Assembly: GCF_041200175.1 (NCBI RefSeq)
Contig: NZ_CP165727.1
Location: 4,600,501 to 4,664,500, forward strand
Direction: 5' to 3'
Source of the DNA: Streptomyces sp. R33
GTDB lineage: Bacteria > Actinomycetota > Actinomycetes > Streptomycetales > Streptomycetaceae
Length of the DNA stretch: 64,000 nt
The notes below the pieces were generated by a model. That model was not told the DNA's origin. It saw only the letters and a program-made list of their open reading frames with translations, and searched no databases. Shown piece by piece: positions 25,094 to 32,866 of this stretch. Every line of letters begins with the position of its first letter. Position 1 is the first letter of the stretch. Made by a program: the position numbers and the translations under genes.

Positions 25094-25831
25094 TCAAGCT
25101 GTCTCGACCGTGGCCCTGTCGATCCACCGCGCCAGCACGCTGAACGCGGCCAGCTGCTCCAACGCCTCGTTCTCGGGCAGCTCGGGAAGACCGTCCTCGT
25201 GGCTGTTGGGGTTACGGATACCTGCAAAGCATCCTTCCGCGAAGGCCATCGCACCGCGGTTGACGCTGCGGAAGGTATCCCCGCCGTCGTCCACGCCCAG
25301 GCGCAGCCGTGGTTCGCCGGCCTTGGCGGCGTTCTGAGAGAACGCGCTCTGAAAGAGCTTGGTCTCACTGAGGTCGCGCCGCGCCAGTTTGTTCTGAGCC
25401 TCCGCGTTCACCTTCCGCGCGGCGGCCGTTACCGCCTCCCGGTAGTGGCCGCTCTGCCACAGTGCTCGCGCGCCTTCCCAGACCCACGGATGCATCGTGG
25501 CGGCGCTGATCAAGGGGGCGTTGTCTCCCAGCCGCTCATGGATCTCCGCAGCCCTCCGAAGCGCAACGTCCGCCCGCTGGGCGGCTTCACGGTGCTGGTA
25601 CCAGCGGTTGACGCTCTTATTGCGGTCGTCGGGGACCTCGGCTCGCCAGTTTGGGAGGACCCGGTCGAGTATCTGCTCCACCACATGGGCGCTCTCGACG
25701 ATGTCGCGGCTCGTGCCGCGGTTCGCAAGCCGAGTGGTGTAGGTGACGACTCCGGGAGGGTCTGCGGGTCTGTGGAGCGCGGTCAGTTGGATGAAATTTG
25801 CGAGCTCCTCGCGAGCCCATTCGGTGTCCAT
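25094..25831 (-). CDS. TIGR02391-family protein
   Basis: 245 aa. The C-terminal half has the pattern of TIGR02391 proteins: HPWVWEGARALWQSGHYREA, VNAEAQNKLAR, LFQSAFSQNAAK, AMAFAEGCFAGIRNPNSHE. The family is frequent on mobile elements and near restriction or defence genes. Its biochemical activity is not established to my knowledge. It runs opposite to the kinase and ends the conserved AICE part. ATG 25831 has no clear ribosome site. Confidence 0.75.
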   Translation of the reverse strand: MDTEWAREELANFIQLTALHRPADPPGVVTYTTRLANRGTSRDIVESAHVVEQILDRVLPNWRAEVPDDRNKSVNRWYQHREAAQRADVALRRAAEIHERLGDNAPLISAATMHPWVWEGARALWQSGHYREAVTAAARKVNAEAQNKLARRDLSETKLFQSAFSQNAAKAGEPRLRLGVDDGGDTFRSVNRGAMAFAEGCFAGIRNPNSHEDGLPELPENEALEQLAAFSVLARWIDRATVETA

Positions 25832-25955
25832 CCGGTTATCTTGCCGGTCCGCACGGACAACGCTCCGGGACTTCTCGTGTGCTCCTTGACCTTGTGCTGC
25901 CGGCTGATCAGTGGGTCTGCGCCGCGGGGGGTCGGCGACACGGTAGGAGTGGGTG

Positions 25956-26648
25956 ATGACCGCTTCAGGTTCAGCCCGTGAGGTGCCGGCGTCGAGTGGG
26001 TGGGAGCCCCGCCTGTACTGGCGCTGGATCGCGTACAACTCGATCGCGTTCGTCATCGTCCTGAGCGTGGGTATCGCGCTGGCAATGCTGGGCAGTGACG
26101 TCCTGCACCTGAGACTTGCCAGCGGCCACGTGCTGGTGGCTCTGGTGATCGCGACCCTGGGAGCCGTGCTCTTCGGGGGCGTCCTGGGAACGCTGCAGTG
26201 GCTGGTCGTACGGGAGCGGGCGGCCATTCCCCGCAAGGCGTGGGTGACCGCCAACATCGGCCCGGCGCTGCTGGCCTGGCTGCTGGTAATCATGCCCGCG
26301 GTGATCAGCGCCCAGAAATCCGACCAGGACGTGTCCATGGCCTACCTCCTGGCCGCCAGCCAGAGCCTGGCCCTGGGTCCCCTCCTCGGCCTGTCACAGT
26401 CGCTCGTACTGCGCAAGGTCACCGGACGCTGGAAGTGGTGGATCGGCGCCAACCTGGCCTCATGGCTCATCGTCGACATCGGCCTGCTCCTGCTGTCACG
26501 GCTCTCCGGCGACCTCAACGTCCTGCGGGGCGACGGATCGGTGGCCGAGGTCTACCTCTCCCTCATCGCCACCACGCCACTCACCGGCCGGGCCCTGCTG
26601 TGGGTGCTCGCTCCCGCCGCCCTGACCCCGTTGCCCGAGGACCCGTAG
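25956..26648 (+). CDS. Polytopic membrane protein, unknown
   Basis: 230 aa with about six hydrophobic helices: AYNSIAFVIVLSVGIALAML, VLVALVIATLGAVLFGGVLG, ANIGPALLAWLLVIMPAV, LAASQSLALGPLLGLSQSLV, ANLASWLIVDIGLLLLS and ALLWVLAPAALTPL. No family recognised; the alternating GTLQWLVV/GLSQSLVL motifs suggest an internal duplication. TAGGAG lies 6 nt before ATG 25956. A hairpin at 26663-26681 follows. First gene of the cargo end. Confidence 0.7.
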   Translation: MTASGSAREVPASSGWEPRLYWRWIAYNSIAFVIVLSVGIALAMLGSDVLHLRLASGHVLVALVIATLGAVLFGGVLGTLQWLVVRERAAIPRKAWVTANIGPALLAWLLVIMPAVISAQKSDQDVSMAYLLAASQSLALGPLLGLSQSLVLRKVTGRWKWWIGANLASWLIVDIGLLLLSRLSGDLNVLRGDGSVAEVYLSLIATTPLTGRALLWVLAPAALTPLPEDP

Positions 26649-27002
26649 CCGTATCACGGTGAGGGGCCTGCGGCAGGCCCCGCCGCGGGTGATCAGCTGG
26701 TCAGGTAGCTGTCGATGTCGCGGGAACAGCAGTCTGCCGGCCAGATGGGCCGTACATCCCCGGCATCTCCAGGACCAGGCCGTGGGGTGTGAGGTGGTCG
26801 GCGGCCTCGCTTCATCTCGTACACGGTGAGGATGACCCAGCAGTGCGGGGAGGCGGCCCACGTGCCGTCCACACCGGCGCCGCCATGCCGGTGACCCCAT
26901 GGTGCGCCTGCTGCGCGGCAACCGGTTCACCCGAGAGGCTGGTCGGCGGAGCAGGTCTAGGGAGCGGTCAGGCCATCTCCGGTGCGATCGGGGAGGAACA
27001 CC
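26649..27002. other. Decayed region with a copy of the amine-oxidase 3' end
   Basis: About 350 bp with a terminator-like hairpin (26663-26681) but no intact gene. Positions 26701-26724 match 27619-27642, the 3' end of the amine oxidase gene, in 23 of 24 bases and the same orientation. The leftward frame there reads RDIDSYL before a stop, like the true C-terminus RDIDTYLS. The rest encodes a fragment (DGTWAASPHCWVILTVYEM) without start. It looks like a gene remnant from an earlier duplication or insertion. Confidence 0.55.
26663..26681. terminator. Compact hairpin after the cargo membrane protein
   Basis: GGGGCCTG (26663-26670), 3-nt loop, CAGGCCCC (26674-26681); perfect 8-bp stem 14 bp past the stop. 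Confidence 0.6.
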
Positions 27003-27557
27003 TTGAACAGGCCGGGTAATGGCCGCAGACAGGCGCTGTTCGCCTCGCTGCGTGCGCTGGTGACAGCCGGCGCACTCGTCGCCGGCTACTACCTGTTGCC
27101 GCTGGGTTCGGCCTTCACCGCCGGTCCCGTCCTTGCGCTGGTCGGCGGCATCGCGGTGCTGGCCGTGCTTCTGGTGTGGCAGATCCGCAGGATCACGCTG
27201 TCCCCGTGGCCCGGGCTGCGCGCCATGGAGGCACTGGCGGTGAGCGTCCCGCTCGTCGTGCTGCTGTTCGCAACGACCTATTGGCTGATGGAGCGCAGTG
27301 TCCCGGGCAGCTTTAGCGAAGAGCTCTCGCGGACCGATGCGCTGTATTTCTCCATGACCGTGTTCAGCACGGTCGGGTTCGGAGACATCACCGCGCGCAG
27401 CCAAACCGTCCGGCTGCTCACCACGGGGCAGATGACGGTCAACTTCCTGCTGGTCGGCGTGGCGGCCCGGCTCCTGCTCAACGCGGTTCAGGAAGGAAGG
27501 CGGCAGCGGGACCGGTCGGCCGCCGGTGGGGACCATGCCCCACCCGCCGCCCGGTGA
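27003..27557 (+). CDS. Two-helix potassium-channel-family protein
   Basis: 184 aa. Two N-terminal hydrophobic helices (ALVTAGALVAGYYLLPLG and GPVLALVGGIAVLAVLLVW), then an ion-channel core: helix ALAVSVPLVVLLFATTYW, pore helix DALYFSMTVFST with selectivity filter TVGFGD (residues 123-128), helix GQMTVNFLLVGVAARLLL, and a short basic tail without RCK domain. The filter is the K+ signature with Phe instead of Tyr, an accepted variant. TTG 27003 is chosen because GGGGAGG ends 6 nt upstream; GTG 26982 is the alternative. Cargo of the element. Confidence 0.82.
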   Translation: MNRPGNGRRQALFASLRALVTAGALVAGYYLLPLGSAFTAGPVLALVGGIAVLAVLLVWQIRRITLSPWPGLRAMEALAVSVPLVVLLFATTYWLMERSVPGSFSEELSRTDALYFSMTVFSTVGFGDITARSQTVRLLTTGQMTVNFLLVGVAARLLLNAVQEGRRQRDRSAAGGDHAPPAAR

Positions 27558-27613
27558 ACCCGCCTTGGCCCCCCACCCCGTGGGGTGGTGGTCTGCCGGG
27601 CCGTGGCCCCGTC

Positions 27614-28930
27614 TCAGCTCAGGTAGGTGTCGATGTCGCGGGCGGATCGGTAGCCGCTCTCGATCGCCCCGTCGATGAAACCGCGCCACGTGCTCGCCGA
27701 GTCGGCGCCCGCGAAGAACAACCGGCCTTCGGTGGTGCGCAGGTCCGGCAGTACCTTCGTCAGCTGTCCCGGCCGGTAGATGCACCAGGTGCCGAGCGCG
27801 TGTGGGTCGTTGGACCAGTCCCAGCCGACGATGCTTTCCACCTCGACGCCGGGCAGGAGCGGCTGCAATGCCGTCTGCATGCCCTGGACGTCGTCGAACT
27901 GGCTCATCTGCAGCTTGTCCGGGTTGGCGGAGAACACGATCAGCCACGAGCCTTTCGAGTCGTGGGTGTAGGTGACCACGAAGTTGACCGCCTGGTCTTC
28001 GGGGGCCACGATGCTCACGTTGCCGATGTCGCCCTTGACGCGGACGAAGCACTTCCTGCCGGCGCCCGCGTGCCGGTCGGCCGACGCGGTCCGCTTGATC
28101 TCGGACAGCTCAGGTTCGAACTTCACACTGTTCAGCACGTTCATCGGCAGCGCGATCAGCGCGGTCGGCGCAGTGACGGTCTCGCCGTTCTCCAGCTCGA
28201 CCCGTACTCCGCCGTCGGTTTGGGCGACACGCCGTACGGGCGAGTTGAGGCGGATGTCGGCGAGTGTGGCCTGTCCGGCGATGGAGTTGATCAGCTCGCG
28301 TGTCCCCTTGACCAGCTTCGTCTGTGACAGGGAGGCCATGGCCTGCGCCGCGCTGTACCCGGCCAGGGCATGGCACCGGAAGATCTCGGAGGCGCCGGAC
28401 TTCTCGAGGGGACCGAACGCGACCAGGCAGCACATCCCCTCCACCCAGTCATGCAGCACCGGCTCGGCCTTGAAGGAGTCGAGCAGGTCACGCATCGACC
28501 GCTCGCCCAGGCCGTCCGGGTCCGAGCTCACCGTTTCCAGGAACGGCTCCGGGAAGAGGCTCATGCCCGGGGCGCAGAACTCGTCGAACGCCTCCAGCGC
28601 CCGCTCGACATCCTCGTCGGACAAGTCCACGACGCGGCCATCGGAGACGACCGCCTGCCGCAGCCCCTCCAGCACCGGGAACGTCTCCGTCTCGACCGCG
28701 TACCGGTCGACCTCCGACCACACGTGCGGCTGCAGAGGGTGGACCCACGTGCCGCCGAACTCCATCGGATGCCCGTCGTGGTCCTTCGTGTAGGTCCGGC
28801 CGCCCAGACGGTCACGCGCCTCGACCAGGACCGCCCGGCGCCCGCGCGCCGACAATTCACGCGCGGCCGTCACGCCGGCGAAACCGCCGCCTACGATCAC
28901 GACATCCACTTCAGAATCTGACGTCGCCAC
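27614..28930 (-). CDS. Flavin monoamine oxidase
   Basis: 438 aa. N-terminal FAD-binding Rossmann motif VVIVGGGFAGVTAAREL with the following VLVEARDRLGGRTYT, substrate-domain GGTWVHPLQPHVW, and the C-terminal FAD contact motif RLFFAGADSASTWRGFIDGAIESGYRSA. This is the amine-oxidase family (putrescine/monoamine oxidases): it oxidises primary amines to aldehydes with H2O2 release. Substrate cannot be read. Start GTG 28930 follows GAAGGGAG. A cupin gene lies 165 bp upstream in the same direction. Cargo of the AICE. Confidence 0.9.
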   Translation of the reverse strand: MATSDSEVDVVIVGGGFAGVTAARELSARGRRAVLVEARDRLGGRTYTKDHDGHPMEFGGTWVHPLQPHVWSEVDRYAVETETFPVLEGLRQAVVSDGRVVDLSDEDVERALEAFDEFCAPGMSLFPEPFLETVSSDPDGLGERSMRDLLDSFKAEPVLHDWVEGMCCLVAFGPLEKSGASEIFRCHALAGYSAAQAMASLSQTKLVKGTRELINSIAGQATLADIRLNSPVRRVAQTDGGVRVELENGETVTAPTALIALPMNVLNSVKFEPELSEIKRTASADRHAGAGRKCFVRVKGDIGNVSIVAPEDQAVNFVVTYTHDSKGSWLIVFSANPDKLQMSQFDDVQGMQTALQPLLPGVEVESIVGWDWSNDPHALGTWCIYRPGQLTKVLPDLRTTEGRLFFAGADSASTWRGFIDGAIESGYRSARDIDTYLS

Positions 28931-29095
28931 AATCTGCTCCCTTCGGTCGTCTGGTCTGACTCCGCGAGCAACTATCCGGGAACCGGCGGCAGCCACTTCG
29001 TGCGCCACGCTCTGATGAGGGAAATCAGGTAGTCCCGGTTGGATCTCCAAATGAGTACGGCAACGTCAGTGTCGCGCTGCGTACAGTGCCCTTTC

Positions 29096-29437
29096 TCAGG
29101 CCACGACGAAGAACTTCACGAACGATGACCGGGTTCTCCAGGTGCCCGTGAATCCGGCCGGGAAGGAATAGATGCCCCCGGCAACGAGCTCGATCTTCTC
29201 GCCGTCAGGGGTTTCCAGCTCCGCCTCGCCCTCGATGACGTGGAACGTGTCGCGGGCCGCGGGCTTGTAGGGGAACTCAGCGCCCTCCTCGGGGCCGATC
29301 CTCCACAGCCCCGATACCTGGCCCTCTTCTGCCTGGACGAGCCAATGGATCTCCCCTGTCTCCCGGCCGTCCTCAACGTAGGTTTCCCACGACTGGGCCG
29401 TTACGGATGAGCGTGCAAAACCGGCAGTGTTCGTCAT
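29096..29437 (-). CDS. Single-domain cupin (DUF861/EutQ-like)
   Basis: 113 aa. Cupin motif 1 is reduced (KPAARDTFHVIEGEAELETPDG) and motif 2 is GGIYSFPAGFTGTW, as in the DUF861 cupin family of small enzymes found with amine or amino-acid catabolic genes. ATG 29437 follows GGAGGGAC. Probably acts with the amine oxidase downstream, by position only. Confidence 0.78.
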   Translation of the reverse strand: MTNTAGFARSSVTAQSWETYVEDGRETGEIHWLVQAEEGQVSGLWRIGPEEGAEFPYKPAARDTFHVIEGEAELETPDGEKIELVAGGIYSFPAGFTGTWRTRSSFVKFFVVA

Positions 29438-29945
29438 TTGTCCCTCCATGCGGAGGCCGGCCGACAATGCGGCCCGCTAGCGACGACGGGATCGGAGACC
29501 AGAAGGTGGCCGCACCCGGGCGGATAGACCAGCGATTCTCGGCATGAGCCTTTTTGGTCGGGTCGCATGCACCCCCGCCTACACCACCGTACCCACGTTC
29601 CAGATTTCGAGCCCGCCGGTGGTTGGAGCACGGTATGGAACGCCCGAGGCGGACAGCCATTGATGCCACGGCCCGATGTTGACAGCGTCAACGACGACGA
29701 CCCCACCGCTTCGTACTGGGCGCGGGGCGCTGCCTCGCTGCCGATGCCCTGATCCAGGCGCAGGGACTCGCGCTCCTCGGTAGACCGTCGTATCGCCTCG
29801 GCGCGGCGCGACGGGCCAGCCCCACGCTTTGACCGCGCTCACTCGGCACCCTCTGGGCCATGCGTGGGCCAGATGTGGTGACAGGAACCTCTACAGGGAG
29901 CTCCTGTGCAGCTCAGGGGTCATATGGATGCCGCGAGCGGAACCC
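29438..29945. other. Right-end non-coding region of the element
   Basis: About 500 bp without a supportable gene. It holds an inverted repeat GTTGAC-AGC-GTCAAC (29678-29692) and the right-end arm-type repeat (29829-29872). It should carry the leftward promoter of the cupin/oxidase genes. Confidence 0.5.
29829..29872. repeat. Right-end arm-type repeat
   Basis: TTGACC (29829-29834) and TGGGCCATGCGTGGGCCAG (29854-29872), matching the left-end set at 11613-11645 in order and orientation. They lie 74 bp inside attR. Confidence 0.55.
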
Positions 29946-30000
29946 TCTTGAAAACCGTCGTGGCGCGAGTCACCGTGGGTTCAAATCCCACACCCACCGC
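29946..30000. repeat. attR, 55-bp direct repeat copy 2
   Basis: Perfect copy of 11457-11511. It contains the tRNA-Ser anticodon stem 3' side, variable arm, T arm and acceptor 3' strand, but lacks the D arm and acceptor 5' strand, so it is not a working tRNA. Confidence 0.95.
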
Positions 30001-30023
30001 ACCAGGCCTGCGTAGCCGCGGGC

Positions 30024-30059
30024 ACGAAGGGGCGCTCCTCATGAGGGGCGCCCCTTCGT
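30024..30059. terminator. Original tRNA-Ser terminator, displaced by the element
   Basis: 17-bp stem (30024-30040 with 30043-30059), one mismatch, starting 24 bp after attR. Before integration it would have followed the tRNA directly. Confidence 0.75.
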
Positions 30060-30265
30060 CATGGAGCGCCAGTCTCACCCTGCCGGCCTTCTGGCCAGGG
30101 CACGAGCTGCAAGGGAGGTCGTGCCGCCCCGGAAGGCGCTAGGCCCTTTGAGTGGTGTTTGTCGGAAGATCGGCGCGCGTGGTGGGAACGCTGCGGTTGC
30201 GAACACATCATGACGAATGTATGCAGATCCGCCCGTCGGAACATCGCGAAACGAAGGACCCCGTC

Positions 30266-30628
30266 ATGGCTCACCGCATCACCGTCACGTCGATCTGGAC
30301 CGCAGTGGTCGCCGCTCTCGTGGCGCTCCTCGCCTCCCTCGGGTTCGGCGCCAAGGCCGCCCCGGCCGCGGTCTCCGGCGGAACCGCTGCCCCCGCCCCT
30401 GCTCCCTCCCGCCGTGCGGCCGCCGCCGTACGCCGGCCGTCGCGGCCGATGGGGCGACGGAGCTGGCGGGCGATGATGCGGGGCGGATCGCTCCCGCCGA
30501 CCATCAAGCAGCGGATCCGCGCCGAGGCGCACGGCAAGGCCCCGTCGGTCCGACGCTCGACCACCGCCGCGTCGCTCGCCAGCGGGACCTCAGGAGCCGG
30601 TCGCGAAGAGCTCGGGCTGGTCGCGTAG
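30266..30628 (+). CDS. Small exported protein, DUF6344-like
   Basis: 120 aa. N-terminal hydrophobic segment TVTSIWTAVVAALVALLASLGFGAKAAPA, a Pro/Ala/Arg linker and a conserved-looking C-terminus SLPPTIKQRIRAEAHGKAPS. I recall this layout from the Streptomyces DUF6344 family; function is unknown. GAAGGA precedes ATG 30266. First chromosomal gene after the element. Confidence 0.65.
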   Translation: MAHRITVTSIWTAVVAALVALLASLGFGAKAAPAAVSGGTAAPAPAPSRRAAAAVRRPSRPMGRRSWRAMMRGGSLPPTIKQRIRAEAHGKAPSVRRSTTAASLASGTSGAGREELGLVA

Positions 30629-31207
30629 CGCCCGTACGGAGAGGCGCCGCGTACGCAACGCGGCATGCGGTACCCGTACCGACCGGCAGGATGCGCCACC
30701 CAGTGAGCAGCACGGAGTCGGCGGCAGTCACGGCAGCAACACCAACACCAGCAGGCGCTGGAGCCCGGTCGCCAGGTCGCGACCGCGGATCGCGCCGGAG
30801 ATGTGCCCCCGAGCGGGCACGTTGGGATGGCCCCGGCGGTCGCCGGGGGCGTGCAGGGGGCGTGAAGCTTGGCATTGCAGGGCCGCAGGCCCGGGAGACG
30901 GTGGGGTTCCCGGACGGCGCGGCCCTTTTCGGCATGTCCGGCGCACATGAGTTTGAGGGAACGTTTCGGCTCATACAGGGCAGCGGTTTCCACCCCCTCC
31001 GAGGCGCTGACCTGGGGCGTCGGGACGCGAAGGGGGGTTTATCCGATGTTGCTCATACTTGCGGGGGAATCGTGGACTCCGGGGTGGTTCGCCGGGGATT
31101 CGGTGGGCAACTCTGGTCTCGCGACGTCGTCACCACACGGAACGACCGAGGCGGTCGGCCAACTGCCTTGGAGCAATTCCCACTTCGGTTTTCTGGAGGA
31201 TTCAGAC
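30629..31207. other. Long untranslated region before a secreted protein gene
   Basis: About 580 bp with no supportable reading frame. It is less skewed in third-position GC than its surroundings from about 31000 on and may carry a long 5' leader for the downstream gene, but I recognise no riboswitch or structured RNA in it. Confidence 0.45.
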
Positions 31208-31519
31208 ATGGCAAGCATCCGTACCGCCCGCGTCTTCGCCGCTGTCGCCGCTCTTCCCCTCGCCGTCGCCCTCTTCGGCGGTGTGGCGTCGGCCGACAAC
31301 GGCTCTTTCGCGAACGACGGATCGAATGCGAGCGTCGCCAGCATCATCGGCAGCGGTGTCGGCGGTAACAACCACGGCAACTCGTCCACCTCCCAGCAGG
31401 TCGCCACCGGCTCCGGTGCCTCCAACCAGAACAACACCGCGCAGGTCAACGGCTCTGCCTTCACGGCGATCCACCAGGCCAACCCCAACCTCGCGGTCAA
31501 CTTCCACCCCTGGTGGTAG
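31208..31519 (+). CDS. Small secreted Asn/Gly/Ser-rich protein
   Basis: 103 aa. Signal peptide (MASIRTARVFAAVAALPLA, cleavage near ASA-D), then a low-charge mature chain of about 75 residues rich in Asn, Gly, Ser and Thr (GVGGNNHGNSSTSQQVATG, ASNQNNTAQVNGS). The composition resembles surface-active or amyloid-like Streptomyces coat proteins, but it has neither chaplin cysteines nor an obvious rodlin match, so I leave it unnamed. GGAGG lies 8 nt before ATG 31208. Confidence 0.75.
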   Translation: MASIRTARVFAAVAALPLAVALFGGVASADNGSFANDGSNASVASIIGSGVGGNNHGNSSTSQQVATGSGASNQNNTAQVNGSAFTAIHQANPNLAVNFHPWW

Positions 31520-31645
31520 GTGATCCCGCGGGTCCTCTGACTGTGAGGGCGCCTGTGCCACCGGACCGGCTGGGGTCCGGTGGGGCAGGCGCTCTCGCGC
31601 GTCCGGGCGACGGTCCGGCCGGGTTCCTTCCGGACGCTCCCGACC

Positions 31646-31683
31646 TTGACATCGGCAGTGAATCTGACGGACAGTCAGGTTCA
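31646..31683 (+). promoter_or_regulatory. Promoter with overlapping inverted-repeat operator for the acyl-CoA operon
   Basis: TTGACA (31646-31651) as -35 candidate, and an inverted repeat TGAATCTGAC (31659-31668), 5 bp, GTCAGGTTCA (31674-31683) with 9 of 10 pairs, located where the -10 region should be. The symmetry and size fit a TetR-type operator. No adjacent regulator gene is present. Confidence 0.6.
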
Positions 31684-31714
31684 CTCGATGATGTGATGCC
31701 GGGAGGCCAGCGCC

Positions 31715-32866
31715 GTGCACCTCGCCCCGACCGAAGGCCAGTTGCGGCTCCGCGCCGAACTGCGGGAGTACTTCCACGATCTGCTGCCGGAAGGGCCTCC
31801 CGAGGACCCCGCCGCCCAGCGTGCACTGCTGCGCCGCATCGGCGCCGACGGATTGCTCGGCCTCGGCTGGCCCGTCGAGTACGGCGGCCAAGGACGTGGT
31901 CCCGACGAGCAGTTCGTCTTCTTCGACGAGGCCTACCGGGCCGGCGCCCCCGTCTCCATGGTCACGCTCAACACCGTCGGCCCGACCCTGATGAAGTACG
32001 GGACCCCGGAGCAGAAGGACTACTTCCTGCCCCGGATCCTCCGCGGCGAGACGGTCTTCGCCATCGGCTACTCGGAGCCCGAGGCCGGCACGGACCTCGC
32101 CTCGCTGCGGACCCGCGCCGTACGCGACGGAGCCGACTGGGTCGTCGACGGGCAGAAGATCTTCACCTCCAACGCCCAGAACGCGGACTGGATCTGGCTG
32201 GCCTGCCGCACCGATCCCGACGCCCCCAAACACAAGGGCATCTCGATCATCCTGGTGCCCACCGACGCCCCGGGCTTCGCGTGGACCCCGATCGACACGG
32301 TCGGCGGCCTCACGACCACGTCCACGTACTACGACGCCCTCCGCGTGCCGGCCGGCAACCTCGTCGGCCCCGAGCACGGCGGCTGGGGGCTGATCACCAA
32401 CCAGCTCAACCACGAGCGCGTGGCCCTCGCCGCCATCGGCATGCAGGCGGAGGACTTCTATGCGGGCGCGCTCCGCCACGCCCGCACCCCCGATCCGGTC
32501 ACCGGCGAACGCCCTGCCGACCGGCCCTGGGTGCAGTCCCGGCTCGCCGAGGCACATGCCCGGCTGGCCGCAGTGCGCCTCCTCAACTGGCGCCTCGTCC
32601 AGGACGTGGGCAGCGGCGCCCTGGCCCCCGGCGACGCCAGCGGCGTGAAGTTCCTCGGCACCGAGTCCACCGTCGAGGTGTACCGGATGTGCCAGGAGGT
32701 GGTGGGTGAGGAGGCGCTCGTACGGGGGCCCGAGGCCTTCGCCCGCGGCGAGCTGGAACGGATGAACCGGGCCGCCCAGATCAACACGTTCGGCGGCGGG
32801 GTGAGCGAGGTACAGCGGGAGATCGTCGCCATGATGCGGCTCGGCATGAAGGGGAGGAAGCGATGA
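31715..32866 (+). CDS. Acyl-CoA dehydrogenase, ChsE2/FadE29-like subunit
   Basis: 383 aa, full-length acyl-CoA dehydrogenase fold: GLGWPVEYGGQGRGPDEQ, FAIGYSEPEAGTDLASLRT (FAD/substrate loop), VDGQKIFTSNAQNADWIW, and a C-terminal FAD-binding helix with INTFGGGVSEVQREIVA. With the second, shorter dehydrogenase at 33810 it matches the alpha-beta pairing of the mycobacterial ChsE1-ChsE2 heterotetramer that oxidises the steroid propionyl side chain. GTG 31715 follows GGGAGG at 8 nt. First gene of a five-gene coupled operon. Confidence 0.87.
   Translation: MHLAPTEGQLRLRAELREYFHDLLPEGPPEDPAAQRALLRRIGADGLLGLGWPVEYGGQGRGPDEQFVFFDEAYRAGAPVSMVTLNTVGPTLMKYGTPEQKDYFLPRILRGETVFAIGYSEPEAGTDLASLRTRAVRDGADWVVDGQKIFTSNAQNADWIWLACRTDPDAPKHKGISIILVPTDAPGFAWTPIDTVGGLTTTSTYYDALRVPAGNLVGPEHGGWGLITNQLNHERVALAAIGMQAEDFYAGALRHARTPDPVTGERPADRPWVQSRLAEAHARLAAVRLLNWRLVQDVGSGALAPGDASGVKFLGTESTVEVYRMCQEVVGEEALVRGPEAFARGELERMNRAAQINTFGGGVSEVQREIVAMMRLGMKGRKR

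Larger units (their letters stand above)
11457..30000. mobile_element. Actinomycete integrative and conjugative element (AICE), about 18.5 kb
   Basis: Bounded by 55-bp perfect direct repeats carrying the 3' part of a tRNA-Ser gene. Between them, in order, are: a membrane protein, tyrosine integrase, small HTH excisionase, helicase-like ATPase, primase-polymerase, three hypotheticals, FtsK/SpoIIIE-type transfer ATPase, spread-type membrane proteins, a divergent GntR repressor with a coupled P-loop kinase, and cargo. This is the AICE layout known from pSAM2, with a primase-polymerase replication module in place of RepSA. Transfer of double-stranded DNA by a single FtsK-like ATPase is family knowledge. 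All expected modules look intact, so it may still be mobile. Confidence 0.93.

Noticed and set aside
29434..29842. Small leftward open frames near the right end of the element
   Set aside because: Overlapping frames without start signals or domains; the stretch holds inverted and arm-type repeats instead.
29946..30000. Second tRNA-Ser gene
   Set aside because: Only the 3' part is present (no D arm or acceptor 5' strand); it is the attR copy.
30869..31207. Protein-coding extension upstream of the small secreted protein
   Set aside because: The in-frame upstream sequence has no domain and poor codon bias; GGAGG and the signal peptide fix the start at 31208.
31208..31519. Chaplin or rodlin identity for the small secreted protein
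   Set aside because: It lacks the paired cysteines and conserved core of chaplins and I see no convincing rodlin alignment; composition alone is not enough.
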